Shown here: positions 42,846 to 51,814 of the stretch, piece after piece
Layout: every line of letters begins with the position of its first letter
Position numbering within the stretch: the stretch's first letter is position 1
From: Solidesulfovibrio magneticus RS-1
GTDB taxonomy: Bacteria > Desulfobacterota > Desulfovibrionia > Desulfovibrionales > Desulfovibrionaceae
Assembly: GCF_000010665.1 (NCBI RefSeq)
Contig: NC_012796.1
Location: 4,426,001 to 4,490,000 of the forward strand
DNA: 64,000 nucleotides
Reading direction: 5' to 3'
Notes under the pieces: model-generated
The model's input: the letters and a program-made list of their open reading frames with translations, nothing else
The model's database searches: none
Told to the model about the DNA's origin: nothing
Translations under genes and position numbers: made by a program

Positions 42846-43598
42846 TCAACGGCCGAGGAGGCCGGCGAGGCCCTGGGCCAGGAGCGTGACGGCGTTGAAG
42901 GCCAGGATGGCCAGGATGATGCGGCGGAAAGCCGCTTCGCCCACCCGGCCGCACAGCTTCATGCCGACGAAAATGCCGGCGGCCAAGGCCGGCAAGGCCA
43001 ACCCGGTGCGGCCAAGCACCGCCCTGGTCACCAGCCCCGCTGCGGCCTGGGAGGTCACCACGCCGCAGCCGGCCAGGAAGAAATAGGACACCAGCGTGGC
43101 CCGCAAGGCGTCGCGGGGCAGCCCCAGCCGGCTCATCCAGGCCACGATGGGCGGGCCGTTGATGCCGATGGCCCCGCCCATGCCCCCGGCGACCAGCCCG
43201 GCCAGCACGCCCCAGCCCCGGCCCCGGCCGGCCGTGGACACCTGCGCGCCGGGCCGACCCTGCATGATCACGAAGACGAGAATCGCCGCAGCCAACACAA
43301 GCTTCAACCAATCGCCGGAAACGACCCGCAAAATGTACGCCCCAAACGGCATGGCCGGCAGGGACGAGACGATGAGCAGCACGAGCAGGCCGCGCCGCAC
43401 ATGGCCGCGCAGCCGGACGACCATGACGAGGTTGAGCGTCACGGCCAGGGTGGTGCACACCGGCACCGCTACCTTGAGATCAAGGACGAGGGCCAGGATG
43501 GGCAAGGCCACCAGGGTCGAGCCGAAACCGGCCAAGCCTTGGGTGAAACCGCCGGCAAAGGCGGCCAGCCACAGCAGCACGAGGTGCGACAAAGCCAT
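42846..43598 (-). CDS. TauE/SafE-family sulfite/organosulfonate exporter
   Basis: A 250-residue integral membrane protein with about eight hydrophobic helices. The family's N-terminal G-F-x-Q-G-L-A-G-F-G-S segment is present as GGFTQGLAGFGSTLVALP, and the repeat half has GGMGGAIGINGPPIVAWM. Members export sulfite, sulfoacetate or related anions. In a sulfate reducer this could relieve sulfite build-up, but substrate assignment is inference. It is divergent from a LysR regulator (about 124 bases), which probably controls it. Confidence 0.92.
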   Translation of the reverse strand: MALSHLVLLWLAAFAGGFTQGLAGFGSTLVALPILALVLDLKVAVPVCTTLAVTLNLVMVVRLRGHVRRGLLVLLIVSSLPAMPFGAYILRVVSGDWLKLVLAAAILVFVIMQGRPGAQVSTAGRGRGWGVLAGLVAGGMGGAIGINGPPIVAWMSRLGLPRDALRATLVSYFFLAGCGVVTSQAAAGLVTRAVLGRTGLALPALAAGIFVGMKLCGRVGEAAFRRIILAILAFNAVTLLAQGLAGLLGR

Positions 43599-43721
43599 GA
43601 TCCGTTTCCGTTCCTGTTCACGGCTGGGGCCGTGTTGCAAATTCCCAAACGTTGCCCGCCAGCCTAATCCGGTCTATTTTTCCTGGCAAACGCCTAATTC
43701 GGCACGCGAGGTTTCAAAAAC

Positions 43722-44645
43722 ATGCACATGCTCGACCCCTGGCAGCTCAAGGCCTTTCTGACGGCGGCCTCGGCCGGGTCGCTGCGCCGGGCGGCCGAGG
43801 AACTGTCCCTGTCGCCTTCGGCCGTCACAGCCCGCATCAAGGCCCTGGAGGAGGCCGTGGGCGTGCCCCTTTTTTCGCGCACCGGCAACCGGGCCACACT
43901 CACCGAACACGGCCGGCGGCTTGTCGGCTACGCCAGGCGGCTGCTGGATCTCGAAGCCGAGGCCCGGCAACGGCTGACGGGCGGCGGCGAGGACGGGCCA
44001 CAACTCACGGTGCGGCTGTCGGAAAGCCTGGGACTGGCCGTGCTGCCGGCCGTGCTGGCCGCTTTTCGGGCGCGCCATCCCGGGGTGCGGTTGATCCTGG
44101 CCCAGCGTTCGGCGGCCGGATTGGCCCGGGACCTGCGCCACGGCGTGGTCGACTGCGGCGTCATCCTCGGCCAGCCCTACGCCGCCGAGGGCATCGCGGC
44201 CACGGTGATCCACCGCGAACCGCTGGTCGCCATCGCGCCGCCGGGGGACGCTCTGGCCGGCCGAAACGCCGTCGGGCCGGCCGACCTGTATGGCCGCGAA
44301 CTCTTTGTCACGCCCCAGGTCTGGGGATTTCGGGAACGGCTGGAGCAGGGGCTGGACCGGGCCGGAGCCGTGCCGGCCTCGGTGACGGAATGCGGCAGTC
44401 TGGCGCTACTCGCGCGCTGCGTGGCGGCGGGGCTGGGAATGGGGCTGGCTCCGAGGCTGGCGGCGGCGGCCTTGTCGCCCGGCGGCGAACTGGCGCTTAT
44501 CCCCTGGGCCGAGCCGGGGTTCACGGCGGCGGTGACGGTGATGCGGCTGGCCGGCCGCGCCCCCGGACCGGCCGAAGCGGCCTTTCTCAACTGCCTCGGC
44601 GAGGCCATCGCCACGGCTTCCCAAAAAGACCCACTGCGCCCCTAA
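43722..44645 (+). CDS. LysR-family transcriptional regulator
   Basis: A 307-residue regulator. The N-terminal winged helix-turn-helix contains LKAFLTAASAGSLRRAAEEL and SPSAVTARIKALEEAVGVPL, followed by FSRTGNRATLTEHG. The C-terminal effector domain starts near TVRLSESLGLAVLPAVLAAF. It is transcribed away from the TauE/SafE exporter gene and likely regulates it. MHML gives two possible starts, 43722 and 43728. Its 3' end meets a copy of the palindromic element. Confidence 0.93.
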   Translation: MHMLDPWQLKAFLTAASAGSLRRAAEELSLSPSAVTARIKALEEAVGVPLFSRTGNRATLTEHGRRLVGYARRLLDLEAEARQRLTGGGEDGPQLTVRLSESLGLAVLPAVLAAFRARHPGVRLILAQRSAAGLARDLRHGVVDCGVILGQPYAAEGIAATVIHREPLVAIAPPGDALAGRNAVGPADLYGRELFVTPQVWGFRERLEQGLDRAGAVPASVTECGSLALLARCVAAGLGMGLAPRLAAAALSPGGELALIPWAEPGFTAAVTVMRLAGRAPGPAEAAFLNCLGEAIATASQKDPLRP

Positions 44646-44673
44646 TCCCTCCCTTTACCCCTTTTCCCCTATC

Positions 44674-44713
44674 GGGGGGTCCGGGGGCCTCAGGCCCCCG
44701 GCCGCCGGAGGCA
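44674..44713 (+). repeat. GC-rich palindromic element, copy 6, overlapping a gene 3' end
   Basis: The core is GGGGGGTCCGGGGGCCTCAG followed by its right arm. It encodes the last residues (CLRRPGA) and the stop of the minus-strand AbrB-family gene, and also sits just past the LysR stop. Confidence 0.9.
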
Positions 44714-45790
44714 CTCTTCCGCCTTCACCTCTTCCTTCTTCTCCTCCCCCCCCCGCGCCTCGGCGCGGCCGGCCAGAAATCGGGCCATGGGCGGGGCCAG
44801 GAGCACGACCAGGAAGAAGCGCATGGTCTGCATGGTCATGACCACGGCGAAGTCCACGCCTGGCGAGCTGGCGGCGATGACGGCCACGGAGTCCATGCCG
44901 CCGGGGCTGGCGGCCAGGTAGGCGGTCAGCGGGTCCATGCCGGTGGTCTTGGCCAGAAGCCAGGACAGCCCACCGCAAAAGGCGATGAGCGCCAAGATGC
45001 CTACGAGGATGGCCGGCACGGCCCGGGCGGCGTAGAGGGCGACCTTTTGGGTGAACCCCAGGCCCACCCGCCAGCCGATGGCGGCGTAGGCGGCGGCGAG
45101 AAGCCAGGGCGGCAGGTCGATTTCGACGAGTCCGGTCAGGCGCAGGGCCGCGCCCAGGAACATGGGGACGAGCATGGCTCCGCCGGACAGGCGCGTACAA
45201 AGGCCGGCCAGTGCGCCAAGGCCGATGAGCCCCAGGGCCGGGGCCAGGCCGGCGGTCAGCGGCGGCAGCCAGACCGTGGCCTGGTGCGGCGGGGCGCTGC
45301 CGCCGGCCGCCCGGGCGACCACGGTGGCGGCCAGGGCCACGCACAGCACGCGCAGGTATTGCATGAAGGCGACGAGCCGGGCGTCGGCCCCGCAGGCGTC
45401 GGCCATGACGACCATGGCGGCGGCTCCGCCCGGGGACGCGCCCCAGATGGCCGTGGTTCCGGGCATGACGCGCAGGCGGCACAGGACCAGCCCCATGGCG
45501 GCGCTGGCCACGATGCCGGCCAGGATGACCAGGGAAAACAGATGCCAGTGGCTCAGGAATTCGGGCAGCACGGCCGGCGAGGCGGCCCGGGCGATGAGGC
45601 AGCCGACGACGGCCTGGGCCAGGACGAAGGGCGTATCGGGCAGGCGGATGGACGCGCCGCCAAGGGCCACGGCGATGCCGGCGACCATGGGGCCGAGCAG
45701 CAGGGCGGCCGGCAGCTCCAGGGCAGAAAAGCCGGCGGCCAGCAAAACGGTCAAGGCCAGCAGCCCAAGCCACTGGCCTTTCTTTCTCAT
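44690..45790 (-). CDS. AbrB-family (putative ammonia monooxygenase-type) membrane protein
   Basis: A 366-residue protein with about ten hydrophobic helices in two homologous halves, ALELPAALLLGPMVAGIAVA and LEIDLPPWLLAAAYAAIGWR being mid-half landmarks. This is the pfam05145 'AbrB' group, transporter-like proteins misnamed for ammonia monooxygenase; it is unrelated to the DNA-binding AbrB. GTTAIWGASPGGAAAMVVMA and YLAASPGGMDSVAVIAASS are the duplicated signature segments. The last seven residues are encoded inside a palindromic element, so the native stop was probably lost or moved. ATG 45790 is MRKKGQW. Confidence 0.85.
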   Translation of the reverse strand: MRKKGQWLGLLALTVLLAAGFSALELPAALLLGPMVAGIAVALGGASIRLPDTPFVLAQAVVGCLIARAASPAVLPEFLSHWHLFSLVILAGIVASAAMGLVLCRLRVMPGTTAIWGASPGGAAAMVVMADACGADARLVAFMQYLRVLCVALAATVVARAAGGSAPPHQATVWLPPLTAGLAPALGLIGLGALAGLCTRLSGGAMLVPMFLGAALRLTGLVEIDLPPWLLAAAYAAIGWRVGLGFTQKVALYAARAVPAILVGILALIAFCGGLSWLLAKTTGMDPLTAYLAASPGGMDSVAVIAASSPGVDFAVVMTMQTMRFFLVVLLAPPMARFLAGRAEARGGEEKKEEVKAEECLRRPGA

Positions 45791-45844
45791 GGATTGCGTC
45801 CCAGGCGTGTTGCCCAAGGTCACCCCTCCCCCCTTTTCCCCATG

Positions 45845-45885
45845 TGGGGGGTCCGGGGGCCTCAGGCCCCCGGCCGCCGGAGGCA
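45845..45885 (+). repeat. GC-rich palindromic intergenic element, copy 7
   Basis: Almost identical to copies 4 and 6, 15 bases from the lepB 3' end and 55 bases upstream of the AbrB-family start. Confidence 0.9.
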
Positions 45886-45899
45886 CTCTTATTCTGGTA

Positions 45900-46499
45900 C
45901 TACTTCACCATGCGGCCGATGCGGTCGAAGCGGATTTCGGAGGGGCCGTCCCAGGACCAGTAGATGACCCAGGCCTTGCCGCGGATTTTTTCCTTGTCGA
46001 CAAAGCCCCAGAAGCGGGAGTCGTAGGATTCGTCGCGGTTGTCGCCAAGGACGAAGTATTTGCCGGCCGGCACGGTGATGGGGCCGAAGTTGTCGCGGCG
46101 CTGCTGGGCGTTCGGGTCGGTGTGTTTGATGTAGGGTTCGACGAGCTTTTCGCCGTTGCGGAAAAGCGCCTTGTCCTTCATTTCCACCACGTCGCCGGGC
46201 AGGCCGATGATGCGTTTGATGAAGTCCTTGGAGGTGTCTTCGGGGAACTCGAAGACGATGACGTCGCCGCGTTGCGGGTCTTCCACGGGCATGATCACCT
46301 TGTCGGTGAAGGGGATGCGGGTGCCGTAGAGGAATTTGTTGACGAGCAGGTGGTCGCCGATGAGCAGGGTGTCGAGCATGGACCCCGACGGGATCTTGAA
46401 GGCCTGGACCACGAAGGTGCGGATGACGAAGGCCAGGATCAGGGCGACAGCCAGGGCTTCCAGGTATTCCAAGAGCACTTTTTGCCATCTCGGATTCAT
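45900..46499 (-). CDS. lepB: Signal peptidase I
   Basis: A 199-residue leader peptidase. One N-terminal membrane helix (LEYLEALAVALILAFVIRTF) precedes the catalytic Ser in KIPSGSMLDTLL near residue 39; the catalytic Lys lies in DFIKRIIGLPGD. Box E is FVLGDNRDESYDSRFWG. It removes Sec and Tat signal peptides on the periplasmic face. It follows lepA by 72 bases on the same strand, a conserved pairing. Confidence 0.97.
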   Translation of the reverse strand: MNPRWQKVLLEYLEALAVALILAFVIRTFVVQAFKIPSGSMLDTLLIGDHLLVNKFLYGTRIPFTDKVIMPVEDPQRGDVIVFEFPEDTSKDFIKRIIGLPGDVVEMKDKALFRNGEKLVEPYIKHTDPNAQQRRDNFGPITVPAGKYFVLGDNRDESYDSRFWGFVDKEKIRGKAWVIYWSWDGPSEIRFDRIGRMVK

Positions 46500-46571
46500 G
46501 GGCGCGGTTCCTTTTTGGTGGTGTTGGGGCGCGTCGCGAGGGCGCGCGCGGAAAAGGCGGACGGGCCGGGA

Positions 46572-48374
46572 CTAATCGTCCCCGGCCCGCAGCGCGGCGA
46601 GGAAGGCTTCCTGGGGCAGTTCGACGTTGCCCATGCGCTTCATGCGCTTCTTGCCTTCTTTCTGTTTTTCCAAGAGCTTGCGTTTGCGTGTGATATCGCC
46701 GCCGTAGCATTTGGCGATGACGTTCTTGCCGACCGGGGCGTTGCGCTCGCGGGCGATGATCTTGGTGCCGATGGCGGCCTGGATGATGACCTCGAAGAGC
46801 TGGCGGGGGATGACCCGCTTGAGGCGCAGGGCCAGGGCCCGGCCGTAGTGGTAGGCGTTTTCGCGGTGGACGATGACGGCCAGGGCATCCACGGGATCGC
46901 CGTTGATCATGATGTCGAGCTTGACCAGATCGGAGGCCCGATAGTCCACGATTTCGTAGTCGAGGGAAGCGTAGCCGCGGGTGGCGGATTTGAGGCGGTC
47001 GAAGAAATCGTAGACGATCTCGGCAAAGGGCAGCTCGTAGGTGATGATGACGCGGGTGGCGGTCAGGTAGCGGACGTCCTTTTGGATGCCGCGCTTTTCC
47101 TCGCACAGTTTGAACACGCCGCCCACGTACTCGTTGGGGGTATGGATCTCCAGGCGGGCGAAGGGTTCGTAGAGGGCGGCGATCTCCTGGGTCTTGGGCA
47201 GTTTGCTGGGGTTGTCCACGGGGATGACCGCGCCGGAGAGCGTCTCGACCTTGTAGACCACCGAGGGGGCGGTGGCGATGAGGTTGGCTCCGAATTCGCG
47301 TTCCAGGCGTTCCTGGATGATCTCCATGTGGAGCAGCCCCAGAAATCCGCAGCGGAACCCGAAGCCCAGAGCCTGGGAGGTCTCGGGCTCGTAGGTGAAG
47401 GCGGCGTCGTTTAGGCGCAGCTTTTCCAGCGCGCCTTTCAAGACTTCGTACTCGGCGGCGTCCACGGGGTAGAGGCCGCAGAACACCATGGGCTTGACCT
47501 CTTTGAATCCCGGCAGGGCCTCGGCGGCGGGATTTTCGGCCAGGGTCACGGTGTCGCCCACCCGGGCGTCGGTGAGGGTCTTGATGTTGGCGCACAAGAA
47601 ACCGGCCTCGCCCGGGCCAAAGGACGGGATGTCGACCGGGCCGGGGGAAAACGCGCCCAGGCGGATGACCTCGAAGTCGGCCCCGGTGGACATCATGCGG
47701 ATGCGCTGGCCCAGGCGGACGGAGCCTTCCATGACGCGAAAAAGCACCACCACGCCCTGGTAGGAATCGTACCAGGAATCGACGACCAGCGCCCGAAACG
47801 GCGCGTCGGCCTGGCCCTTGGGCGGCGGGATGCGAGCGATGATCTGTTCGAGCACGGCCCCGACGTTGGCCCCGGTCTTGGCCGAGACGGACACGGCGTC
47901 GGCGCAGGGGATGCCGATGGCCTCCTCGATGTCCTTTTTGACGGCTTCGGGGTCGGCGCTGGGCAAGTCGATCTTATTGAGGACCGGGATGATTTCCAGG
48001 TCGTTGTCCAGGGCCAGGAACACGTTGGCCAGCGTCTGGGCCTCGACGCCCTGGGTGGCGTCGACGACGAGCAGCGCGCCTTCGCAGGCGGCCAGGCTGC
48101 GGGAAACCTCGTAGGAAAAATCGACGTGGCCCGGGGTGTCGATGAGGTTTAAGATGTAGTCCTTGCCGTCGGCCGCTTTATAAGGAATGCGGACGGTCTG
48201 GGCCTTGATGGTGATGCCGCGTTCGCGCTCGAGGTCCATGCGGTCGAGGTATTGCTCGCGCATCTCCCGGGCGGTGATGACGCCGGTGAGTTCGAGGATG
48301 CGGTCGGCCAGGGTGGATTTCCCATGGTCGATGTGGGCAATGATGCTGAAATTTCGGATGCGGGACGTGTCCAT
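46572..48374 (-). CDS. lepA: Elongation factor 4 (LepA)
   Basis: A 600-residue translational GTPase, the standard length. The G domain has [14 protein letters not shown] (G1), RGITIKAQ (G2), DTPGHVDF (G3), NKIDLP (G4) and SAKTG (G5). Later parts include the EF-G-like domains and the LepA-specific C-terminal domain with [18 protein letters not shown]. It is thought to rescue or back-translocate stalled ribosomes. ATG 48374 gives [18 protein letters not shown], the canonical start; the frame is open another 219 bases upstream. Divergent from sat. Confidence 0.97.
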   Translation of the reverse strand: MDTSRIRNFSIIAHIDHGKSTLADRILELTGVITAREMREQYLDRMDLERERGITIKAQTVRIPYKAADGKDYILNLIDTPGHVDFSYEVSRSLAACEGALLVVDATQGVEAQTLANVFLALDNDLEIIPVLNKIDLPSADPEAVKKDIEEAIGIPCADAVSVSAKTGANVGAVLEQIIARIPPPKGQADAPFRALVVDSWYDSYQGVVVLFRVMEGSVRLGQRIRMMSTGADFEVIRLGAFSPGPVDIPSFGPGEAGFLCANIKTLTDARVGDTVTLAENPAAEALPGFKEVKPMVFCGLYPVDAAEYEVLKGALEKLRLNDAAFTYEPETSQALGFGFRCGFLGLLHMEIIQERLEREFGANLIATAPSVVYKVETLSGAVIPVDNPSKLPKTQEIAALYEPFARLEIHTPNEYVGGVFKLCEEKRGIQKDVRYLTATRVIITYELPFAEIVYDFFDRLKSATRGYASLDYEIVDYRASDLVKLDIMINGDPVDALAVIVHRENAYHYGRALALRLKRVIPRQLFEVIIQAAIGTKIIARERNAPVGKNVIAKCYGGDITRKRKLLEKQKEGKKRMKRMGNVELPQEAFLAALRAGDD

Positions 48375-48674
48375 GCGGGGGGTGCCTTTGAGAGAAGCGC
48401 GCGATTGATCGAACCGCGTCATAAAGGAAGCCGTGTCCAAGGTCAATGCGGCGCAGGAAACGCGTCCCGGGAACGGTCGGGGCCGGACAAAAAATCCGCC
48501 TGCCGGCGAGTGGTACGGGGACATTTTCGTGTCCTTTGACACATTTTTCACTTGGTATTCCCTGGGGGCTGGTGTATGAAGGAGCCCACTCATGGGGACA
48601 ACCGGTTCCGGAAAATCGCCGGCCCCCGTTGAAACGCGGAAACTTTAACAAAATCACCGGTAAGGAGGCTTTAC
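48375..48674. other. Divergent lepA-sat intergenic region, 300 bases
   Basis: Contains GGACATTTTCGTGTCC with paired 5-base ends at about 48519-48534 and a TTGACA at 48536-48541 without a clear -10 at correct spacing. The sat promoter is probably here, but I cannot fix it. No gene. Confidence 0.45.
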
Positions 48675-49955
48675 ATGTCCAAATTGGTTCCGCCGCATGG
48701 AGGCAAAGGCCTGGTCATCCGTCTGATGGAAGGCGCTGCCAAGGAAGCCGAACTGAAGAAGGCCGCCGGCCTCAAGAAAGTGCAGATCACCGCCCAGGAA
48801 AAGGGCGACCTGATCATGATCGGCATCGGCGGCTTCTCGCCGCTGGACGGCTTCATGACCAAGGCCGACTGGAAGAGCTCCGTTGAGAAGATGACCCTGG
48901 CCGACGGCACCTTCTGGCCCGTCCCGGTCGTCCTGGCGGTGACCAAGGAAGAAGCCGCCGGCATCAAAGAGGGCGAGGAAATCACCCTCGAGCGCAACGG
49001 CGAAATCTACGCCACCATGAAGGTCACCGAGAAGTACGAGCTGACCGAAGCCGACAAGAAGTGGGAATCCGAGCTGGTCTACAAGGGCGCCGGCGACGAC
49101 TCCGCCGACGACAAGTTCTGGAAGATCGCTCTTGACGACCATCCGGGCGTCAAGATGGTCATGGAGCGCAAGGACGTCTGCCTGGCCGGCCCGGTCAACG
49201 TGCTGTCCGAAGGCGAGTACCCGACCAAGTACAAGGGCGTGTACCTGCGTCCGGCCGAAACCCGCGCCATGTTCGACGAGCGCGGATGGGGCACCGTCGC
49301 CGCTCTGCAGCTGCGCAACCCCATGCACCGTTCGCACGAGTACCTGTGCAAGATCGCCATCGAAGTTTGCGACGGCGTCATCATCCACTCGCTGATCGGC
49401 AACCTGAAGCCCGGCGACATCCCGGCCGAAGTCCGCGTGAAGTGCATTGACACCCTGTGCAAGTACTACTTCGTGGAAAAGAACGTCATCCAGGGCGGCT
49501 ACCCCCTCGACATGCGTTACGCCGGTCCCCGCGAAGGCCTGCTCCACGCCACCTTCCGCCAGAACTACGGCGTCAACAAGATGATCATCGGCCGTGACCA
49601 CGCCGGCGTCGGCGACTTCTACGGCATGTTCGAAGCCCAGGAAATCTTCGACCGCATCCCCAAGGGCGGCAAGCCCGGCCAGGATCTGCTGTGCGAGCCC
49701 CTGAAGATCGACTGGACCTTCTACTGCTACAAGTGCGACGGCATGGCCTCCCTGCGCACCTGCCCGCACACCAAGGAAGACCGCGTCATCCTGTCCGGCA
49801 CCAAGCTGCGCAAGATGCTGTCCGAGGGCGGCGAGATCCCCGACCACTTCGGCCGTGACGAAGTCCTCGTGATCCTGCGCGAGTACTACGAAGGTCTGAC
49901 CGAGAAGGTCGAGATCAAGATGCACGGCGCTGCTTCCGGCGACTCCGCCAAATAA
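48675..49955 (+). CDS. sat: Sulfate adenylyltransferase (ATP sulfurylase)
   Basis: A 426-residue enzyme that activates sulfate with ATP to adenosine 5'-phosphosulfate, the first step of dissimilatory sulfate reduction. It has the nucleotide-binding [12 protein letters not shown] near residue 212 (QxRNPxHxxHE), [12 protein letters not shown] near 306, and a zinc-type cluster [16 protein letters not shown] near 350. Codon use is strongly biased (GGC, AAG, GAA, CTG), as expected for a highly expressed gene. GTAAGGAGG precedes the start. A strong terminator follows, so it is monocistronic; aprAB and qmo are not in the window. Confidence 0.98.
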   Translation: MSKLVPPHGGKGLVIRLMEGAAKEAELKKAAGLKKVQITAQEKGDLIMIGIGGFSPLDGFMTKADWKSSVEKMTLADGTFWPVPVVLAVTKEEAAGIKEGEEITLERNGEIYATMKVTEKYELTEADKKWESELVYKGAGDDSADDKFWKIALDDHPGVKMVMERKDVCLAGPVNVLSEGEYPTKYKGVYLRPAETRAMFDERGWGTVAALQLRNPMHRSHEYLCKIAIEVCDGVIIHSLIGNLKPGDIPAEVRVKCIDTLCKYYFVEKNVIQGGYPLDMRYAGPREGLLHATFRQNYGVNKMIIGRDHAGVGDFYGMFEAQEIFDRIPKGGKPGQDLLCEPLKIDWTFYCYKCDGMASLRTCPHTKEDRVILSGTKLRKMLSEGGEIPDHFGRDEVLVILREYYEGLTEKVEIKMHGAASGDSAK

Positions 49956-49983
49956 GCAGTCCGCGCAATCGATCCGATTGCTC

Positions 49984-50018
49984 CGGGGGGACGCGAAAGC
50001 GTCCCCCCGTTTTTTTTT
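49984..50018 (+). terminator. Strong terminator after sat
   Basis: CGGGGGGACGC and GCGTCCCCCCG enclose GAAA and are followed by nine T. Confidence 0.95.
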
Positions 50019-50142
50019 GCACCAAACACTGACGGCCGAGGCATTGCGGCCACGCCGGGCGGCACGCTCAAGCCCACCGCCGCGCGACCACGGCGAGTGA
50101 GCGTTGGCGGCGTATTGCCGTGGTTGCGCGGCGGCAAGCCTG

Positions 50143-50171
50143 TTGACACCCCCGGGCGAGTCCTCTATAGT
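50143..50171 (+). promoter_or_regulatory. Consensus-like promoter of arsR-type gene
   Basis: TTGACA (50143-50148) and TATAGT (50166-50171) are exactly 17 bases apart, seven bases before the ATG at 50179. Confidence 0.8.
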
Positions 50172-50187
50172 TCGAAACATGTCGAAC
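50170..50187. promoter_or_regulatory. TTCGAA-type operator overlapping the arsR start
   Basis: GTTCGA (50170-50175) and TCGAAC (50182-50187) are inverted around AACATG, overlapping the -10 box and start codon. The same TTCGAA core recurs before the next gene. Confidence 0.65.
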
Positions 50188-50508
50188 ACTGCGCCGGAAC
50201 GCAGCGAGCAGGAACTGGAAGACGCGGCCCGCATGTTCAAGGCCCTTTCCAACCCGCATCGTCTCCGCATCTTCAAGACCCTTTCCACTTGCTGGGCCGG
50301 CCAGATCGTCACGGGGCCGGTCGAGAACTTCAGCAATTGCCAGCGGGAATTCGCCGAGCGCCTTGGCCTTGCGCCATCCACCGTCTCCCACCATTTCAAG
50401 GAATTGCGGCAGGCAGGCCTCATCCACATGAAACGAGACGGCAAAGACATGCTGTTCTGGGTGGACGACAACGCCGTCAAAGCCCTGCGCGCACTCCTGG
50501 ACGGGTAG
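50179..50508 (+). CDS. ArsR-family transcriptional regulator
   Basis: A 109-residue winged-helix repressor. The core is MFKALSNPHRLRIFKTLSTC, with a recognition helix LGLAPSTVSHHFKELRQAGL and wing MKRDGKDMLFWVDD. Two Cys (about residues 36 and 54) may contribute to sensing, but no classical CVC arsenic motif is present. It probably represses its own promoter and the downstream flavoprotein through the TTCGAA palindromes. ATG 50179 has no ribosome site and lies seven bases from the -10 box. Confidence 0.93.
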   Translation: MSNTAPERSEQELEDAARMFKALSNPHRLRIFKTLSTCWAGQIVTGPVENFSNCQREFAERLGLAPSTVSHHFKELRQAGLIHMKRDGKDMLFWVDDNAVKALRALLDG

Positions 50509-50531
50509 TTTTTTTGGGCCTTTAATTCGAA

Positions 50532-50545
50532 AGATTTCGAAATCT
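50532..50545. promoter_or_regulatory. Perfect palindrome AGATTTCGAAATCT
   Basis: A 14-base perfect palindrome with the same TTCGAA core as the site at the arsR start, 20 bases ahead of the flavoprotein ATG. A second partly overlapping TTCGAA lies at 50526-50531. Confidence 0.7.
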
Positions 50546-50564
50546 AAACATCAAGAAGGGTAAA

Positions 50565-51149
50565 ATGAAGGTCATCACCATTTTGGGAAGCCCCAGAAGA
50601 AAGGGCAACTCCAGTTCCATCGCCCGGGTGTTCTCGGAGAAGGCGCAGTCGCTGGGGGCCGAGGTTTTCACCTATCACCTCAACACCATGGGGTTCAGGG
50701 GATGCCAGGGCTGCATGGCCTGCAAGGAAACCCTCGAACACTGCGTCCTGCGGGACGATCTCACCGAGGTGCTCGACGCCATCCACGGGGCCGACGTCCT
50801 GGTCATGGCCTCCCCGGTCTACTACCACAACGTATCCGGGCAATTTAAGACCTTCCTCGACCGTACGTTCTCCTTTTTGAAGCCGAACTTCTTCGGCCGT
50901 CCCGATCCCTGCCGGCTGCCCCCGGGCAAGAAAGCCCTGCTCATCTTCTCCCAGGGCCAGGGGGAAGACGCGTACCAATACCTGACCGAGCAGTATGCGT
51001 TCTTCATGAAGGCGTACGGCATGGAGCCGCCGCGATTCATCCGGGCCGTCGGGCTCAGTGAATCCTCAACCGCCGAGGACAGGCAGGCCTTCGCGGAAGA
51101 AGCCCAGGCCCTGGCGCAGGAATGGTGCGAAGGGGAGACGGGGCGCTGA
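50565..51149 (+). CDS. Iron-sulfur-type flavoprotein (NADPH-dependent FMN reductase fold)
   Basis: A 194-residue flavodoxin-fold protein. The FMN-binding loop is GSPRRKGNSSSIAR near residue 8. Four cysteines in CQGCMACKETLEHC (about 47-60) fit the compact motif used by iron-sulfur flavoproteins to hold a 4Fe-4S cluster. ASPVYYHNVSGQFKTFLDRT is the usual substrate-side segment. The likely reaction is flavin-mediated reduction of a small electrophile or O2, by family knowledge. It follows the ArsR gene by 56 bases with an operator-like palindrome between them. Confidence 0.88.
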   Translation: MKVITILGSPRRKGNSSSIARVFSEKAQSLGAEVFTYHLNTMGFRGCQGCMACKETLEHCVLRDDLTEVLDAIHGADVLVMASPVYYHNVSGQFKTFLDRTFSFLKPNFFGRPDPCRLPPGKKALLIFSQGQGEDAYQYLTEQYAFFMKAYGMEPPRFIRAVGLSESSTAEDRQAFAEEAQALAQEWCEGETGR

Positions 51150-51257
51150 AACCGTCTGTGGGAGCCCCATGCTCCGCCGCGCCACTGCGGCGTCAGCTCG
51201 TTACAGCGGAAAATTCCAAAAGGCTTCGGCCCCCTTGGAACAACGAGAGGAACGCTT

Positions 51258-51550
51258 ATGATCATCGCGATCGTCAAGGCGACCATTCTGGAGAATGCGT
51301 ACGAGAGGCTCAGAAAGGTCGCGAACATCCTGCACACACGTATGCCGCGCACGAGGAAGGGTGCGAGCAATACGAGTCGTTCATCGACGAAGACACCTTC
51401 CTCACCATTGAGCGCTGGAGCTCGCAACAGGCCCTGGATGCGCACCTGAAAAGCGCGCATGTGGCCACCTATGTGCCGCAATTAAGAGCCTGCGTCGTCG
51501 ATGGCGCCTTTGCCGTGCAATTATCAAGAGCGACGACGATTCCTTTATGA
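51258..51550 (+). pseudogene. Frameshifted antibiotic-biosynthesis-monooxygenase-like (quinol monooxygenase) gene
   Basis: The first frame reads MIIAIVKATILENAYERLRK from an ATG with AGAGGAACGC upstream. The frame stays open but becomes meaningless after about 27 residues, while an adjacent frame continues in register as AAHEEGCEQYESFIDEDTFL and TIERWSSQQALDAHLKSAHV to the stop at 51548-51550. Joined by a one-base shift near 51335-51342 (CTGCACACACGT, a short CA repeat), they would form a typical dimeric ABM-fold protein of about 95 residues. This is either a true frameshift or a sequencing slip in the CA run. Confidence 0.8.
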
Positions 51551-51814
51551 CGCTCTAAACAGCGCCTAAGGCACTTCCGGTCCTGGCGGCCAGGGAACAG
51601 GTGAGGACGTTTCCTTTGTCATGACGCTCCAAGCCGCGTCCCCTGGCCTCCTCCAGTGCCCGGCGGCCACAGCCGCTCCTGGCTGGCCGACGCCGCCATG
51701 GTCCACGCCGGCCTCCCGCCGTTGTCACCGGCGTCACCCAAACGCCGCCGCAAAGGCTCCCCACAGCCCCCGCCGCCCCTTGCCGCAGGCCGCCGATCCT
51801 TGTACCTTTCCCCC

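Noticed and set aside
48510-48560. Possible Rex redox-repressor site upstream of sat
   Set aside because: Rex is known to control sat in D. vulgaris, but no TTGTGAA...TTCACAA-type palindrome is present here; only an unpaired TTCAC half is seen.
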